Shown: positions 1-6,854, numbered from the stretch's first letter. The stretch: 10,946 nucleotides of DNA from JAZMZS01 sp045120955 (GCA_045120955.1 JBGVFH010000026.1:1-10946), one strand, 5' to 3'. Notes: generated by a model from the sequence alone, not told the origin. Program-made: numbers and translations.

Positions 1-126
1 AAGATCATAGATAAAGCTCCAATCTATTGCGTTCTCTATCTTTCGCAGCATATGGTCTTGCGGTACAAGATCATCTATACAGAACATCTGTATTTGATTG
101 CGTTTTTTGTTTTCACTTGTTAGCAT
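1..126 (-). CDS. IS1182-family transposase, N-terminal fragment (runs off the left edge)
   Basis: The first 42 codons of a transposase start at ATG 126-124 and run off the window edge. The start has a GAGGGG ribosome binding site 5 nt upstream. The peptide begins MLTSENKKRNQIQMF and continues with DDLVPQDHMLRKI and AIDWSFIYDL. That pattern is typical of the N-terminal DUF772 (InsH N-terminal) region of IS1182/IS5-like DDE transposases. The catalytic DDE core lies outside the window, so activity cannot be judged. The visible peptide is identical to that of the right-hand copy. Confidence 0.85.
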   Translation of the reverse strand, partial: MLTSENKKRNQIQMFCIDDLVPQDHMLRKIENAIDWSFIYDL

Positions 127-151
127 TTTATCCCCTCGCTTCCTTTCTTCT

Positions 152-180
152 ATTATACCATACTTTTCTCCTTTTTGCAA
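152..180 (-). promoter_or_regulatory. IS transposase promoter, left copy
   Basis: On the minus strand, TTGCAA (175-180), a 17-nt spacer and TATAAT (152-157) form a good sigma-A promoter. A TG one base before the -10 box makes it an extended -10. It sits directly upstream of the transposase start and matches the right copy. Confidence 0.7.
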
Positions 181-210
181 AAAAACAAAGCCACTTTTTC
201 AGTGACTTTG
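179..210 (-). terminator. IS-borne intrinsic terminator, left copy
   Basis: A 10-bp stem (CAAAGTCACT with AGTGGCTTTG, one G-T pair) has a GAAAA loop and is followed by seven T on the minus strand. It lies between the IS edge and the transposase promoter, where it would stop transcription entering from the neighbouring host operon. Confidence 0.7.
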
Positions 211-221
211 TCTTCAGTCTG

Positions 222-246
222 AAGTGTGCTTATGCACACTTTTTTA
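222..246 (-). terminator. Terminator of the sigma operon, T-tract cut by the IS
   Basis: On the minus strand, directly after the stop codon at 244-246, there is an A-rich run, a GTGTGC/GCACAC stem extended by AA/TT pairs, and an ATAA loop. Only TT remains of the expected T-tract before the IS sequence begins. The A-run on the other arm implies that the uninterrupted terminator was symmetrical. Confidence 0.6.
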
Positions 247-1143
247 TGTATCGGCAGTATCCAGCGGCTGTACCGACTCTATCATTTTTACAATTTCCGA
301 TTTTTCTATTTTACCATTGACGCCAATAACAAAAAAATATCGGTTCTGTATCCATCTTGCGCTTGCCCCAACTTCGCTTGTACACAGGTGCACCTCCATT
401 CCGGAAACATAGATGGTGGAAGCAGTGCCAAACGTTGTACTGAATTTACCTCCCAGATCATTGGTGACATTTTGTCGAAAATAGATACTTATGTTTTCAT
501 CATTCCAGTACTCAGTATATATTCTCGTATCTGATCTTAAACATTCTGTCATTTCAAAGCCATCGGGAATGTATTTCATCTCGTATTCTTTTTCAATTTT
601 GTCGGTAACATTGCCTTTAAAGCAGTAGTCTACCTCATCATTATTTGTCTTAATATCAAACGTAACGGGAGAATTTTTTATCACTGCGGTTCTTATCGCT
701 ATTACTGCCGCCGCTGCTGTCAACGCCACTGCGGCAAACAGCAATATACGTTTGACTGTTTTTTTGGTAAAACTCAAACTTTTGGTTTTTCGCTTCTTGA
801 TATCCGAGCGTTCAGACTCTTCAAAAGTATTGGCACAATTCTCAGTATCATCGGCATCGTATGCTTCTGTTGCTTGTTTGCCTTTGATCTTATCAAGTGA
901 AACATTCATTACAACATTCAGAACATAGCCACGAACTTCTGTAGGATCGTCAATACTGTCGACAGCATCCATATTTGATAATATGATCAAAAACGCATCA
1001 TGAACCGCATCCTCAGCATCCTTCTGATTTTGCAGAATTGAAACTGCCAATGACATCATTTGTTTTTTGTATGTATTGTACAGTTTTTCAAATTTGTCTT
1101 TTGGCTCGTCACTATCGTTTGCTTTCAGATTTAAAAACCTCAT
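244..1143 (-). CDS. Sigma region 2 - transmembrane - DUF4367-like hybrid protein
   Basis: A 299-residue protein. Residues 1-92 align without gaps to the N-terminus of the ECF sigma factor at 1964-2518 (53 of 81 identical over the DEPKDKF...QA segment) and cover sigma-70 region 2. Region 4, the -35-binding HTH, is absent. A basic linker (about 93-131) leads to one membrane helix (about 132-150) and an outside domain (151-299) homologous to the C-terminus of the protein at 1169-1960, including KEYEM.YIP and the ending ESVQP...DTADT. I chose ATG 1143 because it has GGAAG 7 nt upstream and gives the same N-terminal length as the sigma factor. A TTG at 1161 would add six residues. It is third in the operon, 25 nt after its neighbour. 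Inference: a duplicated sigma/anti-sigma pair collapsed by in-frame deletion, possibly now a membrane-held decoy or sensor. The function is unknown. Confidence 0.8.
   Translation of the reverse strand: MRFLNLKANDSDEPKDKFEKLYNTYKKQMMSLAVSILQNQKDAEDAVHDAFLIILSNMDAVDSIDDPTEVRGYVLNVVMNVSLDKIKGKQATEAYDADDTENCANTFEESERSDIKKRKTKSLSFTKKTVKRILLFAAVALTAAAAVIAIRTAVIKNSPVTFDIKTNNDEVDYCFKGNVTDKIEKEYEMKYIPDGFEMTECLRSDTRIYTEYWNDENISIYFRQNVTNDLGGKFSTTFGTASTIYVSGMEVHLCTSEVGASARWIQNRYFFVIGVNGKIEKSEIVKMIESVQPLDTADT
1057..1110 (-). repeat. 54-nt near-identical duplication shared with 2432-2485
   Basis: These 54 bases match 2432-2485 in the sigma factor gene with one synonymous mismatch (AAA versus AAG, Lys). 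Both encode the DEPKDKFEKLYNTYKKQ segment. Flanking DNA and protein are clearly more diverged, so this block is either recently copied by gene conversion or unusually constrained. Confidence 0.85.
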
Positions 1144-1168
1144 ATGGTTTCTTCCGTCCAATTATATC

Positions 1169-1960
1169 TTATGTATCGGCGGTATCCGTCGGCTGTACCG
1201 GCTGTACCGACTCTACCATTTTTATAACTTCTGATTCTTCTACATTACCGTTGCAGGAGATTACACAAAAATATCGATCATGTACCCATCTTGCCCCACT
1301 AATCTCTCTTCTTTGACGCAGATGTACCTTCATTCCTAACACATAGATAGTAGTAGTGGTGCCATGTTCTATATCATAGCTGCCTCCCGAGTATACAGTA
1401 GGTTTTTGTCTAAATGTGATGCTTTTTCCTTCTGCATTTACATACTTGGTACATACTCCAAAAACAGTTTTTGAATATTTCTCTTGCTCATAGCCCTCGG
1501 GAATATATGTCATCTCATATTCTTTCTCAACATCGTAGGTAATATCCCCCTCAAATAAGTAGCTGATAGCCCTGCCGTCATCTACCAATTTGGTAGAGAA
1601 CTTAACACCGGGACCGCTGCCTGCGGTGATACACAGCAACATTGCAAATATCAAAGACACAATCGCAGCAATCAACAATATACGTCTGAATACCTTTTTG
1701 GAAAGATGCCGGCTTTTTTTCTTTCGCTCTTTAATAAGCTTCTGCATCTTTTGCTCAAACTCGTCCGAAAACTCATAGTCTACCTGTGAATCATCGCAAG
1801 GTATATCGCAAAACTGCTCGTTAATGAGCTTGTGCATCTTCTGATCAAACTCATCCGAAAACTCATAGTCTATATGTGAATCATCGCAAGGTATATCACG
1901 GAACTCATATGACATTGCTTCTCTAATTGCGGCTTTTATCTCTTCCTTGCTCAATGCCAT
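1169..1960 (-). CDS. Membrane DUF4367-like protein, putative ECF anti-sigma factor
   Basis: A 263-residue single-pass membrane protein. The cytoplasmic part (1-92) carries two tandem copies of a 30-residue unit (20-49 and 50-79) with DIPCDDS, DYEFSDEF and QKM.KLI cores. A basic stretch (KERKKKS) precedes a membrane helix at about 93-113. The outside part (about 114-263) has the YIPEGYE and GARWVHDRYFCVISCNG features of DUF4367-type domains. The start has GGGGAG 9 nt upstream and lies 3 nt after the sigma stop codon, so the two are probably translationally coupled. In Firmicutes, proteins of this layout commonly follow ECF sigma genes and are thought to restrain them through a short cytoplasmic motif (family knowledge). 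Sigma binding here is inferred from position and layout; the signal sensed outside is unknown. Confidence 0.75.
   Translation of the reverse strand: MALSKEEIKAAIREAMSYEFRDIPCDDSHIDYEFSDEFDQKMHKLINEQFCDIPCDDSQVDYEFSDEFEQKMQKLIKERKKKSRHLSKKVFRRILLIAAIVSLIFAMLLCITAGSGPGVKFSTKLVDDGRAISYLFEGDITYDVEKEYEMTYIPEGYEQEKYSKTVFGVCTKYVNAEGKSITFRQKPTVYSGGSYDIEHGTTTTIYVLGMKVHLRQRREISGARWVHDRYFCVISCNGNVEESEVIKMVESVQPVQPTDTADT
1724..1903 (-). repeat. Two tandem 90-nt units encoding a 30-residue cytoplasmic motif
   Basis: Unit 1 is 1814-1903 (residues 20-49) and unit 2 is 1724-1813 (residues 50-79), in frame and directly adjacent. DNA similarity is strong, for example both share ACTCATAGTCTA and TGTGAATCATCGCAAGGTAT. 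The protein units differ mainly at R/C, H/Q, I/V, D/E and the final residues. Confidence 0.9.
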
Positions 1961-1963
1961 AGA

Positions 1964-2518
1964 TCATTTCTCCCCTTTTTTCTCGAGTTTGCTCAATAGT
2001 ATCTTTTTCCCTCTCACAAGGTGTTTTTTGGCTGTATAAATATTTCTATTCAAAAGTGTCGCTGCTTCCTTGATACTCATCTCTAAAACAAAGTGGCAGT
2101 ACATGATCTCTCTATAAGGCGCATCCATCGATAACATTGCATCAACAATTTCGTCATATTCAGCCTTCAAACTTACAATATGAAAAAAATCTTCATCCGA
2201 AATATCCGCATGATCCGAAATATCTTCAATAGCGGAAAATGCTGATGCCTGATGATTTCTGATTTTATTGAGCGATGCATTCTTTACGGCAACCAAAAGA
2301 TAGTTACGGATATCTGTAGGATCATCAATATGCTCAATTATAACCATATTTGCTGCTATACTCAAAAAAACATCGTGAACAGCATCCTCGGCATCCTCGC
2401 TATTTTGCAATATGGTAGTCGCCAAAGCGACCATTTGCTTTTTGTATGTATTGTACAGTTTTTCAAATTTGTCTTTTGGCTCGTCGCCATCTATCATACT
2501 CAGATAAAAGGATAGCAT
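1964..2518 (-). CDS. RNA polymerase sigma factor, ECF subfamily
   Basis: A 184-residue protein of normal ECF length. Residues about 15-90 form sigma-70 region 2 (FEKLYNTYKKQM, then ILQNSEDAEDAVHDVFL, the core-binding and -10 recognition helices). Residues about 118-180 form region 4, with the helix-turn-helix MSIKEAATLLNRNIYTAKKHLVRGKKIL. It directs RNA polymerase to its own promoter set, usually in response to an extracytoplasmic signal. ATG 2518 has GGAG 8 nt upstream. It is the first gene of a minus-strand operon; the next start is 3 nt after its stop, and the ribosome binding site of that gene lies inside its last codons. The housekeeping-type promoter upstream suggests basal transcription. 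No promoter of clear ECF type was identified, so its regulon is unknown. Confidence 0.9.
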   Translation of the reverse strand: MLSFYLSMIDGDEPKDKFEKLYNTYKKQMVALATTILQNSEDAEDAVHDVFLSIAANMVIIEHIDDPTDIRNYLLVAVKNASLNKIRNHQASAFSAIEDISDHADISDEDFFHIVSLKAEYDEIVDAMLSMDAPYREIMYCHFVLEMSIKEAATLLNRNIYTAKKHLVRGKKILLSKLEKKGEK

Positions 2519-2620
2519 TTTATTACTCCGGACAAAGGCACCTCAGCTCCGAGCTATTGCTCAAATTAAAAAGAGATGCATTTTATAAAAAATTATATAG
2601 CTGTGAGATTTTTCGGTCTA

Positions 2621-2650
2621 ATTATATCACAAATAATTATAAAAAGTCAA
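2621..2650 (-). promoter_or_regulatory. Sigma-A type promoter of the ECF sigma operon
   Basis: On the minus strand, TTGACT (2645-2650), an 18-nt spacer and TATAAT (2621-2626). Transcription would start near 2614, giving a leader of about 95 nt that contains GGAG before the ATG at 2518. Confidence 0.75.
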
Positions 2651-3093
2651 TTATGATATCATAGCATGCGATATTTATTATTTTTAATTTTACATATAAA
2701 TTAGTAATTATTAATGAACATTTAACATTTTATGAATATTTTTAAAATTATATCAATTTTGCCTAAATTTGTGTCTCCTTTTTTTGCTTTTTTGTGTTTT
2801 TATAAATAGAAGGACAAATAAAAAGACAGTTTTACACTCCCACATGCATGCGTAAGCATGTCAGAGCTATCATTTGATATGAATATGTATTTTAAACTAT
2901 TTTTACAGGAGGTATAATCAAATGGTTTTATAAAAAGAAAAAAGACTCATCCCCCATTCATGCTTGCTCACGAAACAAAGCTCTCTTTGAAGAGATGCTG
3001 AATTGCTCACTTCGTGCGCAGTTTTATGTGCTACACCCCCAAAATTGCAGCACATTTATTTACTATTGCAAAAAGTTTTTTTAAAGCAAAGCA
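2651..3093. other. AT-rich intergenic region with no confident gene
   Basis: This is the gap between the sigma operon promoter and the lipoprotein promoter. The part from 2651 to about 2815 is very AT-rich with no ORF, RNA fold or repeat that I can support. A short dyad (GCATGC-GTAA-GCATG) lies near 2844-2860. The part from 2907 to 3084 holds a possible broken small gene, listed separately. Confidence 0.6.
2907..3084 (+). pseudogene. Possible small gene broken by a frameshift (about 53 codons)
   Basis: A perfect AGGAGG (2907-2912) is placed 9 nt before ATG 2922, but that frame stops after three codons (M-V-L-stop). The +1 frame is open from this point to TAA 3082-3084. Removing one T from the TTTT run at 2926-2929 would join them into a reading frame of about 53 codons starting M-V-Y-K-K-K-K-D-S-S-P. 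A weak promoter-like pair (TTGATA 2874-2879, TATTTT 2898-2903) lies upstream. I do not recognise the peptide. It could be a decayed gene, a slippage-controlled one, a sequencing error, or chance. Confidence 0.25.
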
Positions 3094-3122
3094 TTGCAAT
3101 ATTGCAAATCCAATGGTAATAT
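3094..3122 (+). promoter_or_regulatory. Promoter of the lipoprotein gene, with a palindrome over the -35 box
   Basis: TTGCAA (3094-3099), a 17-nt spacer and TAATAT (3117-3122), with expected initiation near 3129. The -35 box is the left half of a perfect 14-bp palindrome, TTGCAATATTGCAA (3094-3107), which could serve as an operator. Confidence 0.6.
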
Positions 3123-3166
3123 GTTACAATTAGCATAGCGAGTAGCGCAAAAAGGAGGCGTATTTT

Positions 3167-4576
3167 ATGAAAAAGTCAAACAAAAACATCATACCGGCAA
3201 CCCTCTCTATCACCCTGTTGCTTTTGCTTACCCTTGCCGCCTGTAACAATGGCGGCGGAGAGGTAACTGACACGCAGACCGATGCGGTTTCGGAAAGCAG
3301 CACGACAGACACTCAGACAGATACAGGAGAAACCACCACCGAAGACACAACAGATAGTTCTGTGGGTTCTGATTGGAAACCGTATGACATCGAGGAGCTT
3401 TCTTTCGGTGAAATGACAGAAAGCGAGCTTGAAGCTATATATCAGCAAGCTGTAAGCGCAAAAAACAACAAAGAGTATCAATATGCGTACGGTCTGTTTG
3501 CTCTTCTTTCCAGAAAAGAATACCGTGACAGCGCCGAGCAGGAAAGGACCCTGACAGCAAAAGGCAACGCAACAACGATAATATACACAGAGCTTGACTG
3601 TATCGTCGGAGGAGAAAACTGCTCCGTTAAGAATACTGAGTCGCTTAACAATGTTACAGGATATCTTTACATTGGAGAAGGCGGAACACCGACATTTATA
3701 TACGAAGATAACGGAGAGATCAAAAAGATCATCCCCGACACCACGCTCAAAGACGTCGTGTCTATCACCGATCACACATATTATTACTCTGTTGGTTCTC
3801 CTGCGGTCTACCAGTGTTTAAAGAAAGACGGGACTGTTGCGCTTATATACAATCTTGACTGCAATGCAGATCCAAATAATACCACCGCCGCTCAAATCAT
3901 CGGGCAAGCAGAAGCCTTCACAAAAGAGCTGAAGGATGTGGTGAAAATTTCAGTATGTAACGATGGTTACGAGGCGATGTACCTACATAGCAACGGGACT
4001 GTTTCTGTTTGTACAACAAGCGGCAGAACAGGCGAAGAGGGAGAAGCACTCGACAGGGTCAAAGCATGGACCGATATCGTTGATATTTATTTTACGTATT
4101 ATTATACTGTTGGTATAAAAAGCGACGGAAGCGTTGTAAGAGAAAGCATCGGCACTCGCAAATACACCACCGATCCTTACGCAGATTTTGATTTTACAGA
4201 GAAAAAAGCTCTGCTCATGGGTGAAGGCTTTAATATCGTAAATGACGGTGCTATATGGGACAGCAACTCTGATGCTCCAGGATATTATTATCTTGACTCA
4301 AGCTGGTCAACTTACGATTACTATAAAAAAATTGTATGGTCACAACGTGATTATTGCATTGATGTCGAAGGAAATATCATATCTTCAGGTATACATACGC
4401 ATATCATGGATAAAACAACTGACAACGTATCTTACGTGCATAACTTCAACGGGCTTGTTTTTATATCGGTGTCTACCGACGGAAAGATAAAGGTGCATGA
4501 CTTTTTCAAAACCGATGACTCATACAAAAAATATAACGTTGACCTTCTGTCTCACATAACCATCAACATCCCGTAA
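3167..4576 (+). CDS. Secreted lipoprotein with RCC1-like repeats
   Basis: A 469-residue predicted lipoprotein. It has a basic N-terminus (MKKSNKN), a hydrophobic core (about 8-23) and a lipobox LAAC with the modified cysteine at 26. A Thr/Ser/Asp/Glu-rich linker follows (about 33-66) and contains TDTQTD twice. Next is a helical segment (about 80-127; YQYAYGLFALLSRKEYRDSAEQ) resembling the TPR-like 'Y.DSA' helices of Firmicute proteins. The rest contains repeated strands of the type 'IVDI....YYTVGIKSDGSVV', 'VVKISV...LHSNGTVSV' and 'FISVSTDGKIKV', as in RCC1-like beta-propellers. AAGGAGG is 8 nt before the ATG. It would be anchored outside the membrane. Ligand and role are unknown; the propeller call rests on repeat pattern only. 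Confidence 0.75.
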   Translation: MKKSNKNIIPATLSITLLLLLTLAACNNGGGEVTDTQTDAVSESSTTDTQTDTGETTTEDTTDSSVGSDWKPYDIEELSFGEMTESELEAIYQQAVSAKNNKEYQYAYGLFALLSRKEYRDSAEQERTLTAKGNATTIIYTELDCIVGGENCSVKNTESLNNVTGYLYIGEGGTPTFIYEDNGEIKKIIPDTTLKDVVSITDHTYYYSVGSPAVYQCLKKDGTVALIYNLDCNADPNNTTAAQIIGQAEAFTKELKDVVKISVCNDGYEAMYLHSNGTVSVCTTSGRTGEEGEALDRVKAWTDIVDIYFTYYYTVGIKSDGSVVRESIGTRKYTTDPYADFDFTEKKALLMGEGFNIVNDGAIWDSNSDAPGYYYLDSSWSTYDYYKKIVWSQRDYCIDVEGNIISSGIHTHIMDKTTDNVSYVHNFNGLVFISVSTDGKIKVHDFFKTDDSYKKYNVDLLSHITINIP

Positions 4577-4595
4577 ACAGGCAAAAAGCCTTGAT

Positions 4596-4646
4596 AAAAG
4601 AAAAACATCTCCGAGCAAATAAATTGCTCGGAGATGTTTTTCTTTT
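4596..4646. terminator. Bidirectional terminator between convergent genes
   Basis: A perfect 23-bp inverted repeat (4596-4618 with 4624-4646) surrounds a 5-nt ATAAA loop. A-rich and T-rich outer arms serve both strands. It follows the lipoprotein stop by 19 nt and overlaps the typA stop codon at 4645-4647, so it can end both convergent transcripts. Confidence 0.9.
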
Positions 4647-6477
4647 AGTTTTGTCCTTTTCTTATCTTTGCTTCTGCCTTGAGTCTGAGCTCTGTATTGA
4701 GTATTCTCTTTCTGAGTCTGATACTCTTTGGAGTTACCTCTATCAGTTCATCGTCAACGATAAATTCGATCGCCTGTTCGAGTGACATGATCTTCGGAGG
4801 TGTGAGTATGAGTGCCTCATCCGCACCTTTTGAGCGTATAGCGGTAAGATGCTTTTCCTTGCAGACATTAAGAGCTATGTCACCTTGCTTGGGGTTTTCG
4901 CCAACTATCATACCCTCATATACAGGTGTCTGTACACCTATAAACATGGTTCCTCTGTCCTGAGAGTTGTACAGTCCGTACGAAGTCGAAACGCCTTCCT
5001 CGCTTGCTACGAGAGAGCCCGAGTATCTGACCGTGACCTCACCCTTGTACGGCTGGTACGAGTCAAAAACGCTGTTCATGATACCCTCGCCCTTTGTATC
5101 GGTCAAAAACTCACTTCTGTATCCGAAAAGGCAGCGTGTGGGGATAAGATACTCTATACGCATACGAGAGCCCTTGGGCTCCATTTCAAGCAGCTCGCCC
5201 TTGCGTCTGCCGAGTTTTTCAACGACAGCTCCGACCGAATCCTCGGGACAGTCGATAGTTACACGCTCTATAGGCTCGCATTTTACCCCGTCGATCTCCT
5301 TGAAAAGTACCTTTGGAGTTGAGCAGCACAGCTCATAGCCCTCACGGCGCATATTTTCTATAAGAATAGAAAGATGCATCTCGCCTCTTCCCGCAACTCG
5401 GAACGACTCTGTAGTGTCACCGTCATTTATGCGTATTGAAACATCCTTGAGAGTTTCCTTGTACAGACGCTCACGCAGGTGTCGGCTCGTTACATACTTG
5501 CCCTCCTTGCCTGCAAAGGGCGACGTGTTCACGGAGAAGGTCATCTCCATCGTAGGCTCGCTCACCTTTACAAATTCGAGCGGCTCAACGCAGCCGAGAC
5601 TCGTTACCGTGTCACCGATGTTAATGTTCTCGCACCCGCTGAAGCATACGATGTCTCCGACAGTTGCCGTGTCTACCGAAATTCTGTTAAGACCGTCTAT
5701 CTGATAGAGCGCAACTATCTTTGAGCGGCGGGGAGTCATCTCAGAGTGATAATTTGATATCATTACCTCTTGATTTACTCTGACGCTTCCTCTCTCTATT
5801 CTTCCTATGCCGATACGTCCGACATACTCGTTATAGTCAACGCTCGAAACGAGAAGCTGCAGCTCCCCTGCCTCGTCTCCCTCGGGTGCGGGTATATAGT
5901 CAAGTATCGTCTCAAAGAGCGGTACAAGGTCTGTTCCCGGCTCCTCGGGAGAGTATGATGCCGTGCCTGCTCTGCCTGAGCAAAACAACATCGGAGAGTC
6001 AAGCTGCTCATCCGTTGCATCAAGCTCTATAAGAAGCTCGAGCACCTCATCAATAACCTCATGTATTCTTGCGTCCGGCTTGTCTATTTTGTTTACAACA
6101 ACGATAACTCTGTGATTGAGCTCAAGAGCTCTCTGAAGAACAAAGCGTGTCTGAGGCATAGGTCCTTCTGCTGCATCAACGAGCAAAATAACTCCGTTTA
6201 CCATTTTGAGTACACGCTCGACCTCACCGCCGAAATCAGCGTGTCCGGGCGTATCTACAATATTGAATTTTGCATCCTTGTAATATACCGCCGTGTTCTT
6301 TGCGAGAATGGTAATGCCTCTTTCTCTCTCAAGGTCGTTTGAGTCCATTACTCTCTCTTCTGTAACCTGATTTTCACGGTATATACCGCCCTGCTTTAAC
6401 ATCTCGTCAACAAGTGTGGTCTTGCCGTGGTCAACATGCGCTATGATAGCAACATTTCTTAAATCCGCGCGTTTCAA
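4645..6477 (-). CDS. typA: Ribosome-associated translational GTPase TypA/BipA
   Basis: A full-length TypA/BipA: 610 residues from TTG 6477, or 615 from ATG 6492. Residue numbers here count from ATG 6492. GTPase motifs are AHVDHGKT (18-25), RGIT (58-61), DTPGHADF (80-87) and NKID (134-137). They are followed by EF-G-like beta-barrel and alpha/beta domains (for example GRGEMHLSILIENMRREGYE) and the BipA-specific C-terminus with GLYNSQDRG. TypA binds the ribosome and supports growth under cold and other stress and 50S assembly (family knowledge). I prefer the TTG start because GGGAG (6486-6490) lies 8 nt before it and the protein then starts MKRADLRNVAIIAH, like many relatives. The ATG at 6492 has no ribosome binding site. 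It is a single gene with its own promoter, convergent with the lipoprotein gene. Confidence 0.95.
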   Translation of the reverse strand: MKRADLRNVAIIAHVDHGKTTLVDEMLKQGGIYRENQVTEERVMDSNDLERERGITILAKNTAVYYKDAKFNIVDTPGHADFGGEVERVLKMVNGVILLVDAAEGPMPQTRFVLQRALELNHRVIVVVNKIDKPDARIHEVIDEVLELLIELDATDEQLDSPMLFCSGRAGTASYSPEEPGTDLVPLFETILDYIPAPEGDEAGELQLLVSSVDYNEYVGRIGIGRIERGSVRVNQEVMISNYHSEMTPRRSKIVALYQIDGLNRISVDTATVGDIVCFSGCENINIGDTVTSLGCVEPLEFVKVSEPTMEMTFSVNTSPFAGKEGKYVTSRHLRERLYKETLKDVSIRINDGDTTESFRVAGRGEMHLSILIENMRREGYELCCSTPKVLFKEIDGVKCEPIERVTIDCPEDSVGAVVEKLGRRKGELLEMEPKGSRMRIEYLIPTRCLFGYRSEFLTDTKGEGIMNSVFDSYQPYKGEVTVRYSGSLVASEEGVSTSYGLYNSQDRGTMFIGVQTPVYEGMIVGENPKQGDIALNVCKEKHLTAIRSKGADEALILTPPKIMSLEQAIEFIVDDELIEVTPKSIRLRKRILNTELRLKAEAKIRKGQN

Positions 6478-6572
6478 ATTCCTGTCTCCCATATATATAG
6501 ATTTTTATTTTATCAAATAAGATCATTTTCGCCATAAGCAGCTGCTATACCGCCTCAACAAAAATACATAAT

Positions 6573-6601
6573 ATTATATCATTATAATTTTTAAATTACA
6601 A
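6573..6601 (-). promoter_or_regulatory. Promoter of typA
   Basis: On the minus strand, TTGTAA (6596-6601), a 17-nt spacer and TATAAT (6573-6578). Initiation would fall near 6566, about 75-90 nt before the start codon. Confidence 0.65.
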
Positions 6602-6854
6602 TACAAAACAAAAAACTTGCTGTATTTTTTCTTGCATAATGTCGAACGGGCTCTCAATATTATCCTCTCGGCGCAATGCGTAACCACCCCCTTTTCTTCT
6701 GCTTTACATCAGTTTTATAACTGTTTTTTCCACAAATGACCCGCACCGTTTATGGAATTTTGCATATTTAATACTCGTTTTTTATCTATTTGTACCGATA
6801 GACTATAAAAGCATTGCAAAAATTAGACGATTATCCAACAATTAAATCTAATGC
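6602..6854. other. Divergent intergenic region, no gene seen
   Basis: This gap lies between the typA promoter and the promoter of the ArsR-type regulator. It is AT-rich with a C/T-rich patch at about 6660-6705. I found no supported small ORF, RNA structure or repeat. The motif AGCATTGCAA near 6810 also occurs near 3090, before the lipoprotein gene. Confidence 0.5.

Larger units (their letters stand above)
1..223 (-). mobile_element. IS1182-like insertion sequence, left copy (partial, 5' end only)
   Basis: This is the reverse complement of 10724-10946 with a single mismatch at 142 (10805 in the other copy). The element reads leftward out of the window, so only its promoter end and the first 42 transposase codons are present. 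Its outer boundary starts TTCAGACTGAAGAC, where TTCAG-A-CTGAA is itself a small palindrome. Homology between the two copies stops at 223, exactly where a host terminator hairpin begins. The family is assigned from the transposase N-terminus. The far IS end and any target duplication are not visible. Confidence 0.85.

Noticed and set aside
1144..1161. TTG start at 1161 for the hybrid protein
   Set aside because: ATG 1143 has a better-placed ribosome binding site and matches the N-terminal length of the homologous sigma factor.
1724..1903. CRISPR-like repeat
   Set aside because: There are only two adjacent units without spacers, in frame within a coding sequence; it is a protein repeat.
4679..6342. 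ORFs on the plus strand opposite typA, including one of 157 codons
   Set aside because: They are shadows of a strongly conserved gene, with no ribosome binding sites and no recognisable protein features.
6573..6601. PerR box in the typA promoter
   Set aside because: The AT-rich sequence around the -10 box looks dyad-like, but the half sites do not align in 7-1-7 spacing.
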